From contig DAME01000012.1 in the NCBI GenBank assembly GCA_002499545.1, positions 205 to 28,599 of the forward strand: 28,395 nt of DNA, written 5' to 3'. Positions 16,615 to 24,738 of this stretch are shown one piece after another. Below the pieces are notes generated by a model, which worked only from the letters and a program-made list of their open reading frames with translations, had not been told where the DNA came from and searched no databases. Position numbers and translations under genes: made by a program. The DNA is from Euryarchaeota archaeon UBA88. Lineage in GTDB: Archaea > Thermoplasmatota > Poseidoniia > Poseidoniales > Poseidoniaceae. How positions within the stretch are numbered: the stretch's first letter is position 1; the number at the start of each line of letters is the position of its first letter.

Positions 16615-17379
16615 ATGGATGTGCTCAGTGGAGGGTTCAACCAAGGTAACTTGGTAGTTACTTCTGTTGTCATGATTGCCCTGGTGTTGGTATCAAGTCG
16701 AGCAAAGATGCTGGACAGACCAGGTATCCTTGCCGCCACCGCACTCGGCTTCGTTGTTGGAGCCATGGGGCACTGGACGTGGCTACTCATTTTACTCGGG
16801 TTCTTACTGGCGTCACACAAAGCTACCAAATGGCGTTTTGAAGAGAAAAAACAGCGAGGTATGAGCGAATCCGACGACGGTCACCGAAGCTACGGCAACG
16901 TCATTGCAAACGGTGGTCTTCCTGGCGTGGTCGCCATTCTTGCCTTTTTTACCGAAGATTGGAACAATGGATTGTGGATGTTCAGTGCCGCAGTGGCCGT
17001 TGCTGCATCGGATACATTCGCCAGCGAAATTGGATGCCTTGACGATAATGTTCGAATGATTACAACCTTCAAACCCTGCGATGCTGGAATCAACGGTGGA
17101 TTCTCGCCATCTGGTCAGCTCGCTGCACTGATTGGTTCTGCGATGATCGGCTCGCTTTCGCTGGTTGCCTGGTTCATCACCAATGATGGCGAAGACTTCG
17201 CATCGGGAGCACTCAACGCCTCTTTTGTACTGCTTATCGGATGGCTTGGGTGTCAAATGGACAGTGTTCTTGGTGCAGTATTTGAGAACCGAGGCTACCT
17301 TACCAAGGGAAGCGTCAATGGAATTTCAATCACGTGTGGAATGCTGGCAATGTGGAGTTTACTGTACAGAGTTATCTGA
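16615..17379 (+). CDS. DUF92 family membrane protein (COG1836; phytyl-phosphate kinase VTE6-like)
   Basis: 254 residues with about six membrane helices. The DUF92 motifs are present in order: NVIANGGLPG (95-104), ASDTFASEIG (131-140), a Gly-rich loop NGGFSPSGQLAA (160-171) and GCQMDSVLGA (212-221). Plant VTE6, of the same family, phosphorylates phytyl monophosphate to the diphosphate for tocopherol synthesis. The archaeal homologues might act on geranylgeranyl or other isoprenoid phosphates, which would fit salvage for ether lipids, but that is inference. In the third motif Asp156-Ala157-Gly158 replaces the Pro-Gly-Thr I would expect before NGG. A strong ribosome binding site precedes the ATG. 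It probably forms an operon with the PrsW-like gene before it and the large membrane protein 35-62 bases after it. Confidence 0.85.
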   Translation: MDVLSGGFNQGNLVVTSVVMIALVLVSSRAKMLDRPGILAATALGFVVGAMGHWTWLLILLGFLLASHKATKWRFEEKKQRGMSESDDGHRSYGNVIANGGLPGVVAILAFFTEDWNNGLWMFSAAVAVAASDTFASEIGCLDDNVRMITTFKPCDAGINGGFSPSGQLAALIGSAMIGSLSLVAWFITNDGEDFASGALNASFVLLIGWLGCQMDSVLGAVFENRGYLTKGSVNGISITCGMLAMWSLLYRVI

Positions 17380-17431
17380 GTGTTTGAGTCGCTCATCAGC
17401 AATCCATCGCCTTCATGAACCACAACCATCT

Positions 17432-17438
17432 GGTGAGG
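17432..17438 (+). promoter_or_regulatory. Ribosome binding site favouring the ATG at 17442
   Basis: GGTGAGG stands three bases before the ATG at 17442 and nothing similar precedes the ATG at 17415. It favours the later start, which also gives a more typical signal peptide. Confidence 0.4.
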
Positions 17439-17441
17439 CTA

Positions 17442-19745
17442 ATGCGCCAGCGTTACCTTGCATTGGTCTTGCTCACTCTCGTGATGGGCGTGAGTGCATC
17501 AAGTCTGGTTGGCGCCGCTGAAGACCCCGTGTATGAACCGGGATTTGTTGAATGGAACATCGACCAAAACGAGCGCTTATTCGTTGAAGGCCTCGACATT
17601 GAAGAGGCCGTCTTACAGCGAGGACGTACCGACAATGCAGTTGGGAGCCATCCGGTAAACTCAGGTGCTGGCATTGTTCAAATCATGACCGTCAGCAGTG
17701 AACCACTGGTCTATGACATCAACGCAACCGTGAACATGAGTGTGTTTTTTTCAGCCTATATCGATGGATTTGGAGGACCTCAATATTGTACTCGAATACC
17801 CGGTGACAGCAGTTTTACCATGATTTATTCAGTCGATGCGGGCGGTGTACCTGTCTATGATGCTACAGTCACTCAAACGGTGGACACCGATACATCAAAT
17901 TCAGCGATGAACTTCTCCGGAGATACGCAAGAAGTCTATCTATCAATGAAGGCTGGAGACGTTTTCACACTTTCACTTTCAGCAGAAAATCGTTGTACTG
18001 GAAGTACGATTCAAGTACAGTGGGGTGCGTTTGAGCAGAACAGTGGTGGCATCATCATGAAAGGCCAATTGTACGAGCCTAAAGCTCGAGTCGAGGTCGA
18101 TGCTGAACGACGTGCTCACATTGAATTTGAGCCTTTGTTCCCTTGGGGAGTTGACGATGTCAAAAGCACAAAGTGGGAATTATGGGGGCCGCTGCTTGAA
18201 GATGAAAAGATGGTAAAAGATGAGGAACTCATCATGGAAACATCAACTGCTCATTTGCGAATCGACCGAATGATGCCTGACAATAAGACCGTCTGGGCGT
18301 GGTCAGGTAGCAGCACATTGTCAACCGGAGATGCAAACTTAGAAATCTGCATCCAAACAATCTCTGGAGACCTCAACAGTGATTGTCATGCATTTGGAAT
18401 CATTCGCTTTGAAGTCGAAAAGGCAGACGCTGGCTTTGCAAGTTCTTTCATATTCCTGACGCTCACAACTGTTGGTTCACTGCTGGGTTTCCTCTATGTC
18501 TTGGTTCAGAAGGACGAGTTACCTCCACTCCCAATACTGGCTGGCTTGGTGATTTTAGCACTGCTGTTCCTTCCTACAGCGATCAATCAGCCGAACCTCG
18601 GTTCGGATGCGGTGATTGGCGACCATGCAAGGGTGTACAACACCGAACTCTATGATGAAAACATGCAACCCGTGATGCTGTCACAGTTCCTCGATGGAAA
18701 AGACGCCCTCGTGGTAGCGATTGCTTTACCGGGTACGGAAAACTCGATTGAACAAGGAATAGCACTCAATGCTTCACTCGACTTACTCGGTGATTCGATT
18801 CAAGTCATCCACGTTTTATCTGGGATGGATGCCACAACAACTGACGTTGCATCAATGAAGCAAAGCCTCAACAGCTCATGGCCAGTTTTGGTCGATATTG
18901 ATGAAACATTCACCAGCAGTTCTCCAAACGGGACTGCTGATTCAATATTGGTGATCGACCCTACAATGCGAGTCGTCTACTCTGCCGACCCAGCGGGTTC
19001 TTCCGAGGACATTGTCGATGCAGTCAACAGCATCAACAAGGGTGGTAGCACCAGTTTTGGAGCGTACTTTTCTTTGTTGTTTGGCCCGGGCCTATTCCTG
19101 TTTGTTCTAGCATTGCCACGCGAAGAAATCGAACCATCTGTTGAGCCCCTTGCTCCGGGTTCTCTTTGGGGTTCAATCATACTGGCGGGCAGTGCTGGAA
19201 TCGTATTGGTCAACCTTCCAATGATGCTCGGTTCACTGGCACCAATCAGTAGCAACATCCTGTTTTGGTTTGATATTGCCATGATGGTGTGGCTCTTGGA
19301 AATGTGCGTTGTAACCGCTCGACGAGGCACACCGTATGAAGCAGATGCGCTAGGAGCGATGATTCACCGATTCTTCCCTAAGGCGTTCCGAGAATGGAGG
19401 GACGTTGAAGATATGCAACGCGACACATTGATTGGAATTTGGCTTGGATGGTTTGGATGGTTTTCCTTCCCTGAACTGTTCCCCCAAGGCGTTAGTTCGA
19501 CCCTACTGAGCGGGATATCTGGACTCTTCTTTGGAGTACTCTATCTACTTCTCATCATGGCGTTTGGTGGCGCAGTCGTGTTAATTTTACGCTTTATTGC
19601 TTCTTGGGGTGGTTCAATATCGAGGCTGTTTGGAGAGTTTGGAGCCGAAGTCTTTGCCCAATTCATTGGCTGGTGCCTCTTCCCTGTTGCACTTTGGGCA
19701 ACGGTGAACGCCGTCTTATCGGCAGTCGAACTCGGCTTGATTTAA
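17442..19745 (+). CDS. Secreted/membrane protein with a cysteine-less thioredoxin-like domain
   Basis: 767 residues from 17442 (776 from the alternative ATG at 17415). I do not recognise the whole protein. In 17415 numbering: signal peptide 10-35; a beta-rich extracytoplasmic region 36-340 with few cysteines; two membrane helices (about 341-363 and 372-390); a soluble domain 416-540; then about six helices to the C-terminus. The soluble domain reads like the AhpC/TlpA thioredoxin fold: PVMLSQFLDGK...ALVVAIALPG, then WPVLVDIDE and ILVIDPTMRVVY. However the CxxC site is replaced by PGTENS (439-444) and the cis-Pro position by ADS (508-510). It cannot therefore do thiol chemistry and may bind a partner. 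It is probably co-transcribed with the DUF92 gene. Function unknown. Confidence 0.8.
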   Translation: MRQRYLALVLLTLVMGVSASSLVGAAEDPVYEPGFVEWNIDQNERLFVEGLDIEEAVLQRGRTDNAVGSHPVNSGAGIVQIMTVSSEPLVYDINATVNMSVFFSAYIDGFGGPQYCTRIPGDSSFTMIYSVDAGGVPVYDATVTQTVDTDTSNSAMNFSGDTQEVYLSMKAGDVFTLSLSAENRCTGSTIQVQWGAFEQNSGGIIMKGQLYEPKARVEVDAERRAHIEFEPLFPWGVDDVKSTKWELWGPLLEDEKMVKDEELIMETSTAHLRIDRMMPDNKTVWAWSGSSTLSTGDANLEICIQTISGDLNSDCHAFGIIRFEVEKADAGFASSFIFLTLTTVGSLLGFLYVLVQKDELPPLPILAGLVILALLFLPTAINQPNLGSDAVIGDHARVYNTELYDENMQPVMLSQFLDGKDALVVAIALPGTENSIEQGIALNASLDLLGDSIQVIHVLSGMDATTTDVASMKQSLNSSWPVLVDIDETFTSSSPNGTADSILVIDPTMRVVYSADPAGSSEDIVDAVNSINKGGSTSFGAYFSLLFGPGLFLFVLALPREEIEPSVEPLAPGSLWGSIILAGSAGIVLVNLPMMLGSLAPISSNILFWFDIAMMVWLLEMCVVTARRGTPYEADALGAMIHRFFPKAFREWRDVEDMQRDTLIGIWLGWFGWFSFPELFPQGVSSTLLSGISGLFFGVLYLLLIMAFGGAVVLILRFIASWGGSISRLFGEFGAEVFAQFIGWCLFPVALWATVNAVLSAVELGLI

Positions 19746-19783
19746 TCGAATCATTGACAACCGTTGAGGTTGATTGACGCCGT

Positions 19784-20659
19784 ATGGACAAACTGTATTG
19801 GAGCCGCACACGGCGAAAGATGTTCACTCAATGTCCGCGAAAGTGGTACTTAACATACGGAAACCTTGACCAGAACAAGAAGAAGAATTCACACCGCCTG
19901 CGTGAATCTCCGTGGAATCTAATGCTGAGAGCCATGAAAACAACCCTGCTCGACCGCCTTGAGGATGTTCGAGATGGGAAGCAGTGGAGTTCACAACTTG
20001 TTCACTACCAACTGGATCAAGCAATTGTTCAGAACTTCGAACGCAGAAATCAACCCCTCGATGCAACCCTCCGAAAATCATTGAATCTCTACGCCCAACA
20101 TCGATTCACATGTCTATGGCGCTGCAGTACTGTGCAACAATTGCTGAATCACACCTACAAGCAGTGGTACGTGTTTGACCGTACCGACGCTGAACATATC
20201 GAAGGCATCACGGCATATTGCGCACCTGATCTCGCCATTCGTATTCAAAACAAGTGGTTATTGGTTCGATTTGACATGCAAGGTGAACGCAAGACCGGTT
20301 CAAGTGAATTAGAGGCAAATGCCATGGTGCTCTGGTCACGCCAGCGTCAAGGTCTCCCAGATTCAAGCCAAAAGTACGTCTTGCGGACAATAGGATGGAG
20401 ACGAGGATTTTGGGAAGTACATACTTACAAACCAAATCTATCGTCGGTGATGGCAAGCCTTCAACTGCTTCTACACGACGCTAAAGCGATGTTAGAACTC
20501 CAACGACGTTCAATGAAAAACCTCGTCTTTGCCCCGTTGGCCAACGATCAAAGAGCGTGTGGGAACTGCTCATTTGCAGCAAAATGTCCGGGTTCGAACA
20601 ACCTCAAAGAGGCTCGAGTACAACAACGCTTACTGGAACTTGCGCATTCCAGGCATTAA
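19784..20659 (+). CDS. PD-(D/E)XK-like protein with intact Fe-S cysteines but degenerate active site
   Basis: 291 residues. The N-terminus SRTRRKMFTQCPRKWYLTYG (7-26) and C-terminus CGNCSFAAKC (259-268) match the AddB/Cas4/RecB-type nuclease domain, whose [4Fe-4S] 'staple' uses one N-terminal Cys (here Cys17) and a C-terminal Cx2Cx5C set (Cys259, Cys262, Cys268). The motif I Asp may be Asp149 (APDLAIR). Where family members have an (I/V)DxKTG strand, this protein has LLVRFDMQG (159-167): Arg162 and Asp164 replace the expected Asp and Lys. Nuclease activity is therefore unlikely; DNA binding or a structural role in a repair complex is inference. It lies 38 bases after the large membrane-protein gene and its stop overlaps that of the convergent tpiA gene (20656-20659). 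No helicase partner adjoins it. Confidence 0.8.
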   Translation: MDKLYWSRTRRKMFTQCPRKWYLTYGNLDQNKKKNSHRLRESPWNLMLRAMKTTLLDRLEDVRDGKQWSSQLVHYQLDQAIVQNFERRNQPLDATLRKSLNLYAQHRFTCLWRCSTVQQLLNHTYKQWYVFDRTDAEHIEGITAYCAPDLAIRIQNKWLLVRFDMQGERKTGSSELEANAMVLWSRQRQGLPDSSQKYVLRTIGWRRGFWEVHTYKPNLSSVMASLQLLLHDAKAMLELQRRSMKNLVFAPLANDQRACGNCSFAAKCPGSNNLKEARVQQRLLELAHSRH

Positions 20660-21324
20660 GCCAAACTTGACACTAAGTCTGACAACACAGCAGTTACATC
20701 AGACGCTTTGGTCACTCCACTGGCCAAGAGGACGCCTTCTGCACCGAGTTCAACTGCTTTTGCAACATCAACGCCACTTTTGACACCAGCCCCACACAAT
20801 ACTCGCACGTTCGGATTAATTCCTTTGACAACTGCAACGGTATCTCGAACGATTGAAGGGTCTGCAGTGGTTACTGAAATGTCGCCGCCGATAAGTTCAG
20901 GTGGTTCCACTGCGATAAAGGTCGGGCCAATTTCAGCGAGATGTTTCGCTTCAGTAAGGTCCGCTGCACATCCACACATTGGAAACTCATCAGGGAGTTG
21001 ATTTTTCAATGAGGTGACGTGGTCCATTGAAACTTTATGCTCGGCATGATTGATAATCGTCCCTTGTGCGCCTCGATGAAGTGCCGTGCTCGGTTCAAGC
21101 CAGCCGGTGAAACTGCCCTGACCAACGGGGTCGAGATGCTGCGTCCAAACTTCAAGATCGGGTGCAACACTGCGAACTGAAGCCAAATCGAATGCCGAAA
21201 CAACCGCCACCATGCGTGCAGGTCCGTTGCAGTACCCTTGCATAGCAATAGCAAGCTGTTCTGCTGAAGCGCCGCTTGCGGAAGCGTACGTTTTGAAATT
21301 GACAACAATCAGTGGCTTGTTCAT
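20656..21324 (-). CDS. tpiA: Triosephosphate isomerase, archaeal type
   Basis: 222 residues from the ATG at 21324, the short length of archaeal enzymes (bacterial ones are about 250). It interconverts dihydroxyacetone phosphate and glyceraldehyde-3-phosphate in glycolysis/gluconeogenesis. The active-site residues are Asn9 and Lys11 in VVNFKTY, His93 in NHAEHK and the general base Glu140 in AVEPPELIGG, with phosphate-binding GAGVKSG (178-184) and LLASGV (199-204). An in-frame ATG at 21348 would add eight residues and has a GGAAG upstream, so it cannot be excluded. It follows the nucleotidyltransferase gene by 52 bases on the same strand and probably shares its transcript. Confidence 0.95.
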   Translation of the reverse strand: MNKPLIVVNFKTYASASGASAEQLAIAMQGYCNGPARMVAVVSAFDLASVRSVAPDLEVWTQHLDPVGQGSFTGWLEPSTALHRGAQGTIINHAEHKVSMDHVTSLKNQLPDEFPMCGCAADLTEAKHLAEIGPTFIAVEPPELIGGDISVTTADPSIVRDTVAVVKGINPNVRVLCGAGVKSGVDVAKAVELGAEGVLLASGVTKASDVTAVLSDLVSSLA

Positions 21325-21376
21325 ACCTTTGCCACGAAGGAAGGGCATTTGAGTGCTTCCCCGGAATGATGCGACT

Positions 21377-22375
21377 TCACACCGTTGGTGGCCACTGGCC
21401 ACCTTCTGCAATCGTCCCATCAGGCACAGTACTGCCGTTCTCAACCACAACGCCCGACAGACGGACATTGGAACCTATGACCGCATCTCGGCCAATCATC
21501 GAGGCGTGGAGCCGTGAATCACTTCCAACTTTAGCACCCTGTAGAAGGGTGCTTGAAGTGATGGTACTGTTCGAAAGGGTCACATTCGCCTCAATCATCG
21601 AATCACGAACGGTTGCTTGAGGAGATTGGTTGGATGTTGCATACCACGAAGATGCGATAACTTTTCCTTTACTGAATCGCTTTTCCTCGATACACTTTGC
21701 AACACCATCAGCCCATGAAGCGGGTGTTCCTGCATCAATGAAATAGCCTTTGAACTGTTGGCCGTTGAGAAGTTTATCTTCCGCTAAAACAGGAAATACT
21801 TCCCTTTCTATAGAGTTTTTCTTGCGTGGTATATAATCAAAAATATCGTCTTCAAAAATATACGAACCAGCGTTGATTAGGTTTGAAAAGACCTCATCGG
21901 GCGTTGGTTTCTCTTTGAATTTCGTGATGCGCTGGTTCTCATCGATCCCAACAATACCAAAACGCGTGGGGTCTTCGACTTCCCACAGAGCTAACGAACC
22001 AATTCCACCGTTGTTCGAATGCAGGTTCAGCAAGGGTTCAATATGCAAAGAGGAAACAATATCGCCGTTGAAACAGGCAAATGTGCCACTGACAATGTCG
22101 CGGCAATTGCCAAGAGCACCGCCCGTCCCAAGTGGTTTGTCTTCAGGAACGATACGTATGTCAAAATCAACGTCAGCAGTCGCGAAGTAGTCTTTAATCA
22201 TGTCAACTTTGTATCCACCAGCGACGACAACCTCGTCAATAAGGTGATTTGGAACGCCTTCAATCACGCGTTCAAGAAGCGTTGCATCCAGCATTGGAAG
22301 AAGGGGTTTTGGAATACTGTTTGTCCATGGACGAAGTCGTGAGCCTACTCCACCGGCCAAGACGACGACTTGCAT
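21377..22375 (-). CDS. NDP-sugar pyrophosphorylase (mannose-1-P guanylyltransferase / glucose-1-P nucleotidyltransferase-like)
   Basis: 332 residues from the ATG at 22375. The nucleotidyltransferase domain starts with LAGGVGSRLRPWTNSIPKP (6-24), the NTP-binding loop and catalytic Lys23. GTGGALG (83-89) and the metal-binding NGD (103-105) follow, then FKEKP and NAGSYIF. After about residue 245 comes a left-handed beta-helix of hexapeptide repeats (VRDSMIEANVTLSNSTI, LQGAKVGSDSRL, IGRDAVIGSNV). This two-domain layout is common to GDP-mannose, UDP-glucose and dTDP-glucose pyrophosphorylases in archaea, and the sugar cannot be told from sequence. Its product would feed glycosylation of surface proteins or glycolipids. 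The frame extends to 22456 but the family starts at MQVVVLAGG, and a TATA-like TTTTGATAGG is centred 27 bases before it. Divergent from sucC. Confidence 0.9.
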   Translation of the reverse strand: MQVVVLAGGVGSRLRPWTNSIPKPLLPMLDATLLERVIEGVPNHLIDEVVVAGGYKVDMIKDYFATADVDFDIRIVPEDKPLGTGGALGNCRDIVSGTFACFNGDIVSSLHIEPLLNLHSNNGGIGSLALWEVEDPTRFGIVGIDENQRITKFKEKPTPDEVFSNLINAGSYIFEDDIFDYIPRKKNSIEREVFPVLAEDKLLNGQQFKGYFIDAGTPASWADGVAKCIEEKRFSKGKVIASSWYATSNQSPQATVRDSMIEANVTLSNSTITSSTLLQGAKVGSDSRLHASMIGRDAVIGSNVRLSGVVVENGSTVPDGTIAEGGQWPPTV

Positions 22376-22396
22376 GATTGGGCCGCTGAGATGATT

Positions 22397-22406
22397 ACCT
22401 ATCAAA
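22397..22406 (-). promoter_or_regulatory. TATA-like box of the nucleotidyltransferase-tpiA unit
   Basis: The minus-strand TTTTGATAGG, centred about 27 bases before the ATG at 22375, suggests a leaderless start. It lies in the 144-base region divergent from sucC, where I see no palindrome. Confidence 0.4.
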
Positions 22407-22519
22407 ACACCTCTCATTGAACCCAGTAAGCTCAACTCTTCACGCTGGAGAATCAAACGCCAACGAGGTGAATCAAAGTATTCAAAGACGGTCTTTCATT
22501 GGGATGATTGGAGAGCATC

Positions 22520-23728
22520 ATGAACATCCACGAATATCAAGGGAAAAACCTCCTGAGAGAACACAATGTCGCCGTACTCAGCGGCGTCCACTGCACGACT
22601 GTCGAACAAGCTCTTGCCGCTTATGATGCTCTTGGAAGCAAAGTTGTTGCTGTCAAGTCACAAATTCACGCAGGTGGGAGAGGCAAAGGTACGTTATACC
22701 ATCCTGAAACCCGTGCGCATGTGATGGATGGTGGGGTGAAAATCGCCTTCTCTCGAGACGAAGTAGAATCCTATGCAACCAACATTCTTGGAAACATTTT
22801 GGTCACCATCCAAACCGGTGATGAAGGAAAAGTAGTCAACAACCTTTACATCGAAGCAGGGTGCGATATTGCACACGAATACTATCTTGCCCTTTTGGTG
22901 GACCGCGATAACAAATCTGTCCTGATCATGGCATCGACTGAAGGTGGAATGGACATTGAGGAAGTCGCCGAACATACACCTGAGCGAATTCACAAAGTCG
23001 TCGTCGATTCAAACGTCGGGCTTCTCGGTTTCCAAAAGCGTGACCTAGGAATGGCGCTTGGCCTTCGCAGCGTGGCTCTCAAGGCATTCTCGAAGATGCT
23101 GGCGAACATGTACAATATGTTCGTATCACAGGATTGTGCAATGGTTGAGATCAACCCTCTGGTGCGAACAGGAAACGACGAAATCGTAGCACTTGATTCG
23201 AAAATTTCGTTTGACGAGAACGCTGAATTCCGGCACAAGAACTGGGACGAACTACGCGACCTCTCAGAGGAAGAAGATGTCGAGATACGTGCGAAAGAAA
23301 CTGGACTTTCGTACGTTAAACTCGATGGAAATATTGGCTGCTTGGTCAACGGTGCAGGTTTAGCAATGGCCACCATGGACGTAATCAAACTCTATGGAGG
23401 AGAACCTGCCAACTTTTTGGACGTAGGGGGTGGAGCAGATGAGGAACAAGTCAAGACTGCTTTCTCAATTATCCTAGAAGACCCGAATGTTAAGGGAATC
23501 TTGGTCAATATTTTTGGTGGAATCATGCGATGCGACATCATTGCCCGCGGCGTGATTGCTGCGACTGAGGCGCTTTCATTGGAAGTGCCACTGGTGGTAC
23601 GCCTCGCGGGAACCAATGTCGAGGAAGGGAAGAAAATCTTGGACACCTCAACACTCAACATTCACGCTGCAAGTGATTTGGCAGAAGGTGCTCAAAAGAT
23701 TGTGGCGCTCATTGGAGGTGAAGAATAA
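22520..23728 (+). CDS. sucC: Succinyl-CoA synthetase (ADP/GDP-forming), beta subunit
   Basis: 402 residues from the ATG at 22520. It starts MNIHEYQGKNLL, the standard opening, and has an N-terminal ATP-grasp domain with VAVKSQIHAGGRGKG-like lysine and glycine loop (about 43-57), the metal/nucleotide segment MVEINPL (about 206-212) and a C-terminal CoA-ligase domain with the phosphohistidine-facing loop NIFGGIMRCD (about 330-339). With SucD it converts succinyl-CoA to succinate with substrate-level phosphorylation in the TCA cycle. GGAG six bases before the ATG is a ribosome binding site, favouring this start over a TTG four codons earlier. Its stop TAA overlaps the sucD ATG by one base. Confidence 0.97.
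   Translation: MNIHEYQGKNLLREHNVAVLSGVHCTTVEQALAAYDALGSKVVAVKSQIHAGGRGKGTLYHPETRAHVMDGGVKIAFSRDEVESYATNILGNILVTIQTGDEGKVVNNLYIEAGCDIAHEYYLALLVDRDNKSVLIMASTEGGMDIEEVAEHTPERIHKVVVDSNVGLLGFQKRDLGMALGLRSVALKAFSKMLANMYNMFVSQDCAMVEINPLVRTGNDEIVALDSKISFDENAEFRHKNWDELRDLSEEEDVEIRAKETGLSYVKLDGNIGCLVNGAGLAMATMDVIKLYGGEPANFLDVGGGADEEQVKTAFSIILEDPNVKGILVNIFGGIMRCDIIARGVIAATEALSLEVPLVVRLAGTNVEEGKKILDTSTLNIHAASDLAEGAQKIVALIGGEE
23714..23721 (+). promoter_or_regulatory. Strong ribosome binding site of sucD
   Basis: GGAGGTGA, a full match to the 3' end of archaeal 16S rRNA, sits in the last codons of sucC, six bases before the sucD ATG. It supports translational coupling and equal output of the two subunits. 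Confidence 0.75.
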
Positions 23729-24651
23729 TGGCGATTTGGATTGAAGAAGATGCGAAGGTTCTGGTTCAAGGAATTACCGGAAAGCAAGGAATGTTCCACG
23801 CCGACAAAATGGTTGAATACGGCACCAACATCGTGGGTGGATGCACTCCTGGAAAAGGCGGTCAAAGCGTGGAATTGCAGGGCAAGGAGTTCCCAGTTTG
23901 GAACGGTATGAGCGATGCAATCAAGGCAACTGATGCTGATGCAACCGTCATCTATGTCCCTCCGCCCTTCGCTGCCGAAGCCATCATGGAAGCTGCAGAT
24001 GCGTTTGATAGTATCAAAGGCGAAGGCGTTGTGGTGTGCATCACTGAAGGCATCCCAACTCTTGACATGGTCAAAGCTGTTGCTTATGTCAACAACCGCC
24101 CAGGAATTCGATTGATTGGACCAAATTGCCCTGGCATCATCACCCCAGGGGAATCCGGAGGTGCCAAAATCGGAATCATGCCTGGCCACATCCATGCTAA
24201 GGGACGAATCGGAATTGTCAGTAAGTCGGGCACGTTGACCTACGAAGCTGTCGCTCAAACAATGAGCATCGATGAAGGACAGTCCACCTGTATCGGCATT
24301 GGAGGTGACCCCGTGAACGGAACCGGCTTCATTGAATGCCTTGCAGCATTCCAAGCTGACCCCCAAACAAAAGCGATCATCATGATTGGTGAAATCGGTG
24401 GAAATGCCGAACAAGAAGCTGCGGCATGGGCGGCACAGAACGTCACCAAACCAATCGTTGGATTCGTTGCAGGAGCAACCGCGCCGCCTGGAAAGCGAAT
24501 GGGACACGCTGGAGCAATTATCTCGGGCGGGAAGGGGACTGCAGAAGAAAAGTTCGAAGCATTTAGAGCTGCAGGAATTGCTTGTGCGATGGATCCGTCA
24601 GAACTCGGACAAGTCCTGCTTGAGTCGCTCAAATCTGCGGGACTACGCTGA
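23728..24651 (+). CDS. sucD: Succinyl-CoA synthetase, alpha subunit
   Basis: 307 residues, slightly longer than the usual 290. The CoA-binding Rossmann domain begins VLVQGITGKQGMFHA (11-25), with PGKGGQ, VPPPFAA and CITEGIP following. GPNCPGIITPGE leads to the ligase domain, GIVSKSGTLTYE, and the catalytic phosphorylated His is in KRMGHAGAI. It carries the phosphohistidine intermediate and binds CoA while SucC binds the nucleotide and succinate. The ATG overlaps the sucC stop by one base (TAATG), a tight operon. Confidence 0.97.
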   Translation: MAIWIEEDAKVLVQGITGKQGMFHADKMVEYGTNIVGGCTPGKGGQSVELQGKEFPVWNGMSDAIKATDADATVIYVPPPFAAEAIMEAADAFDSIKGEGVVVCITEGIPTLDMVKAVAYVNNRPGIRLIGPNCPGIITPGESGGAKIGIMPGHIHAKGRIGIVSKSGTLTYEAVAQTMSIDEGQSTCIGIGGDPVNGTGFIECLAAFQADPQTKAIIMIGEIGGNAEQEAAAWAAQNVTKPIVGFVAGATAPPGKRMGHAGAIISGGKGTAEEKFEAFRAAGIACAMDPSELGQVLLESLKSAGLR

Positions 24652-24691
24652 AGCAAATATTCAGTGACTCGAACTTCAACAGAACCTGAAA

Positions 24692-24705
24692 CCATTAAAT
24701 AATGG
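24692..24705. promoter_or_regulatory. Palindrome enclosing the TATA-like box of the AN1-like gene
   Basis: CCATTAAATAATGG is an inverted repeat (CCATTA / TAATGG around AA) that includes the TATA-like ATTAAATAA. It is centred 41 bases before the ATG at 24739, giving a predicted leader of about 15 bases. A repressor binding here would block TBP. Alternatively it could be a weak 3' hairpin for sucD. No oligo-T tract follows. Confidence 0.4.
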
Positions 24706-24738
24706 CCAACTGAATCATCATATCAAGGACGGTTGTGG

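Noticed and set aside
23692..24507. 271-codon minus-strand open frame antisense to sucD
   Set aside because: sucD is certain on the plus strand; the antisense product is Ser/His/Cys/Asp-rich with no recognisable motif, typical of a mirror frame.
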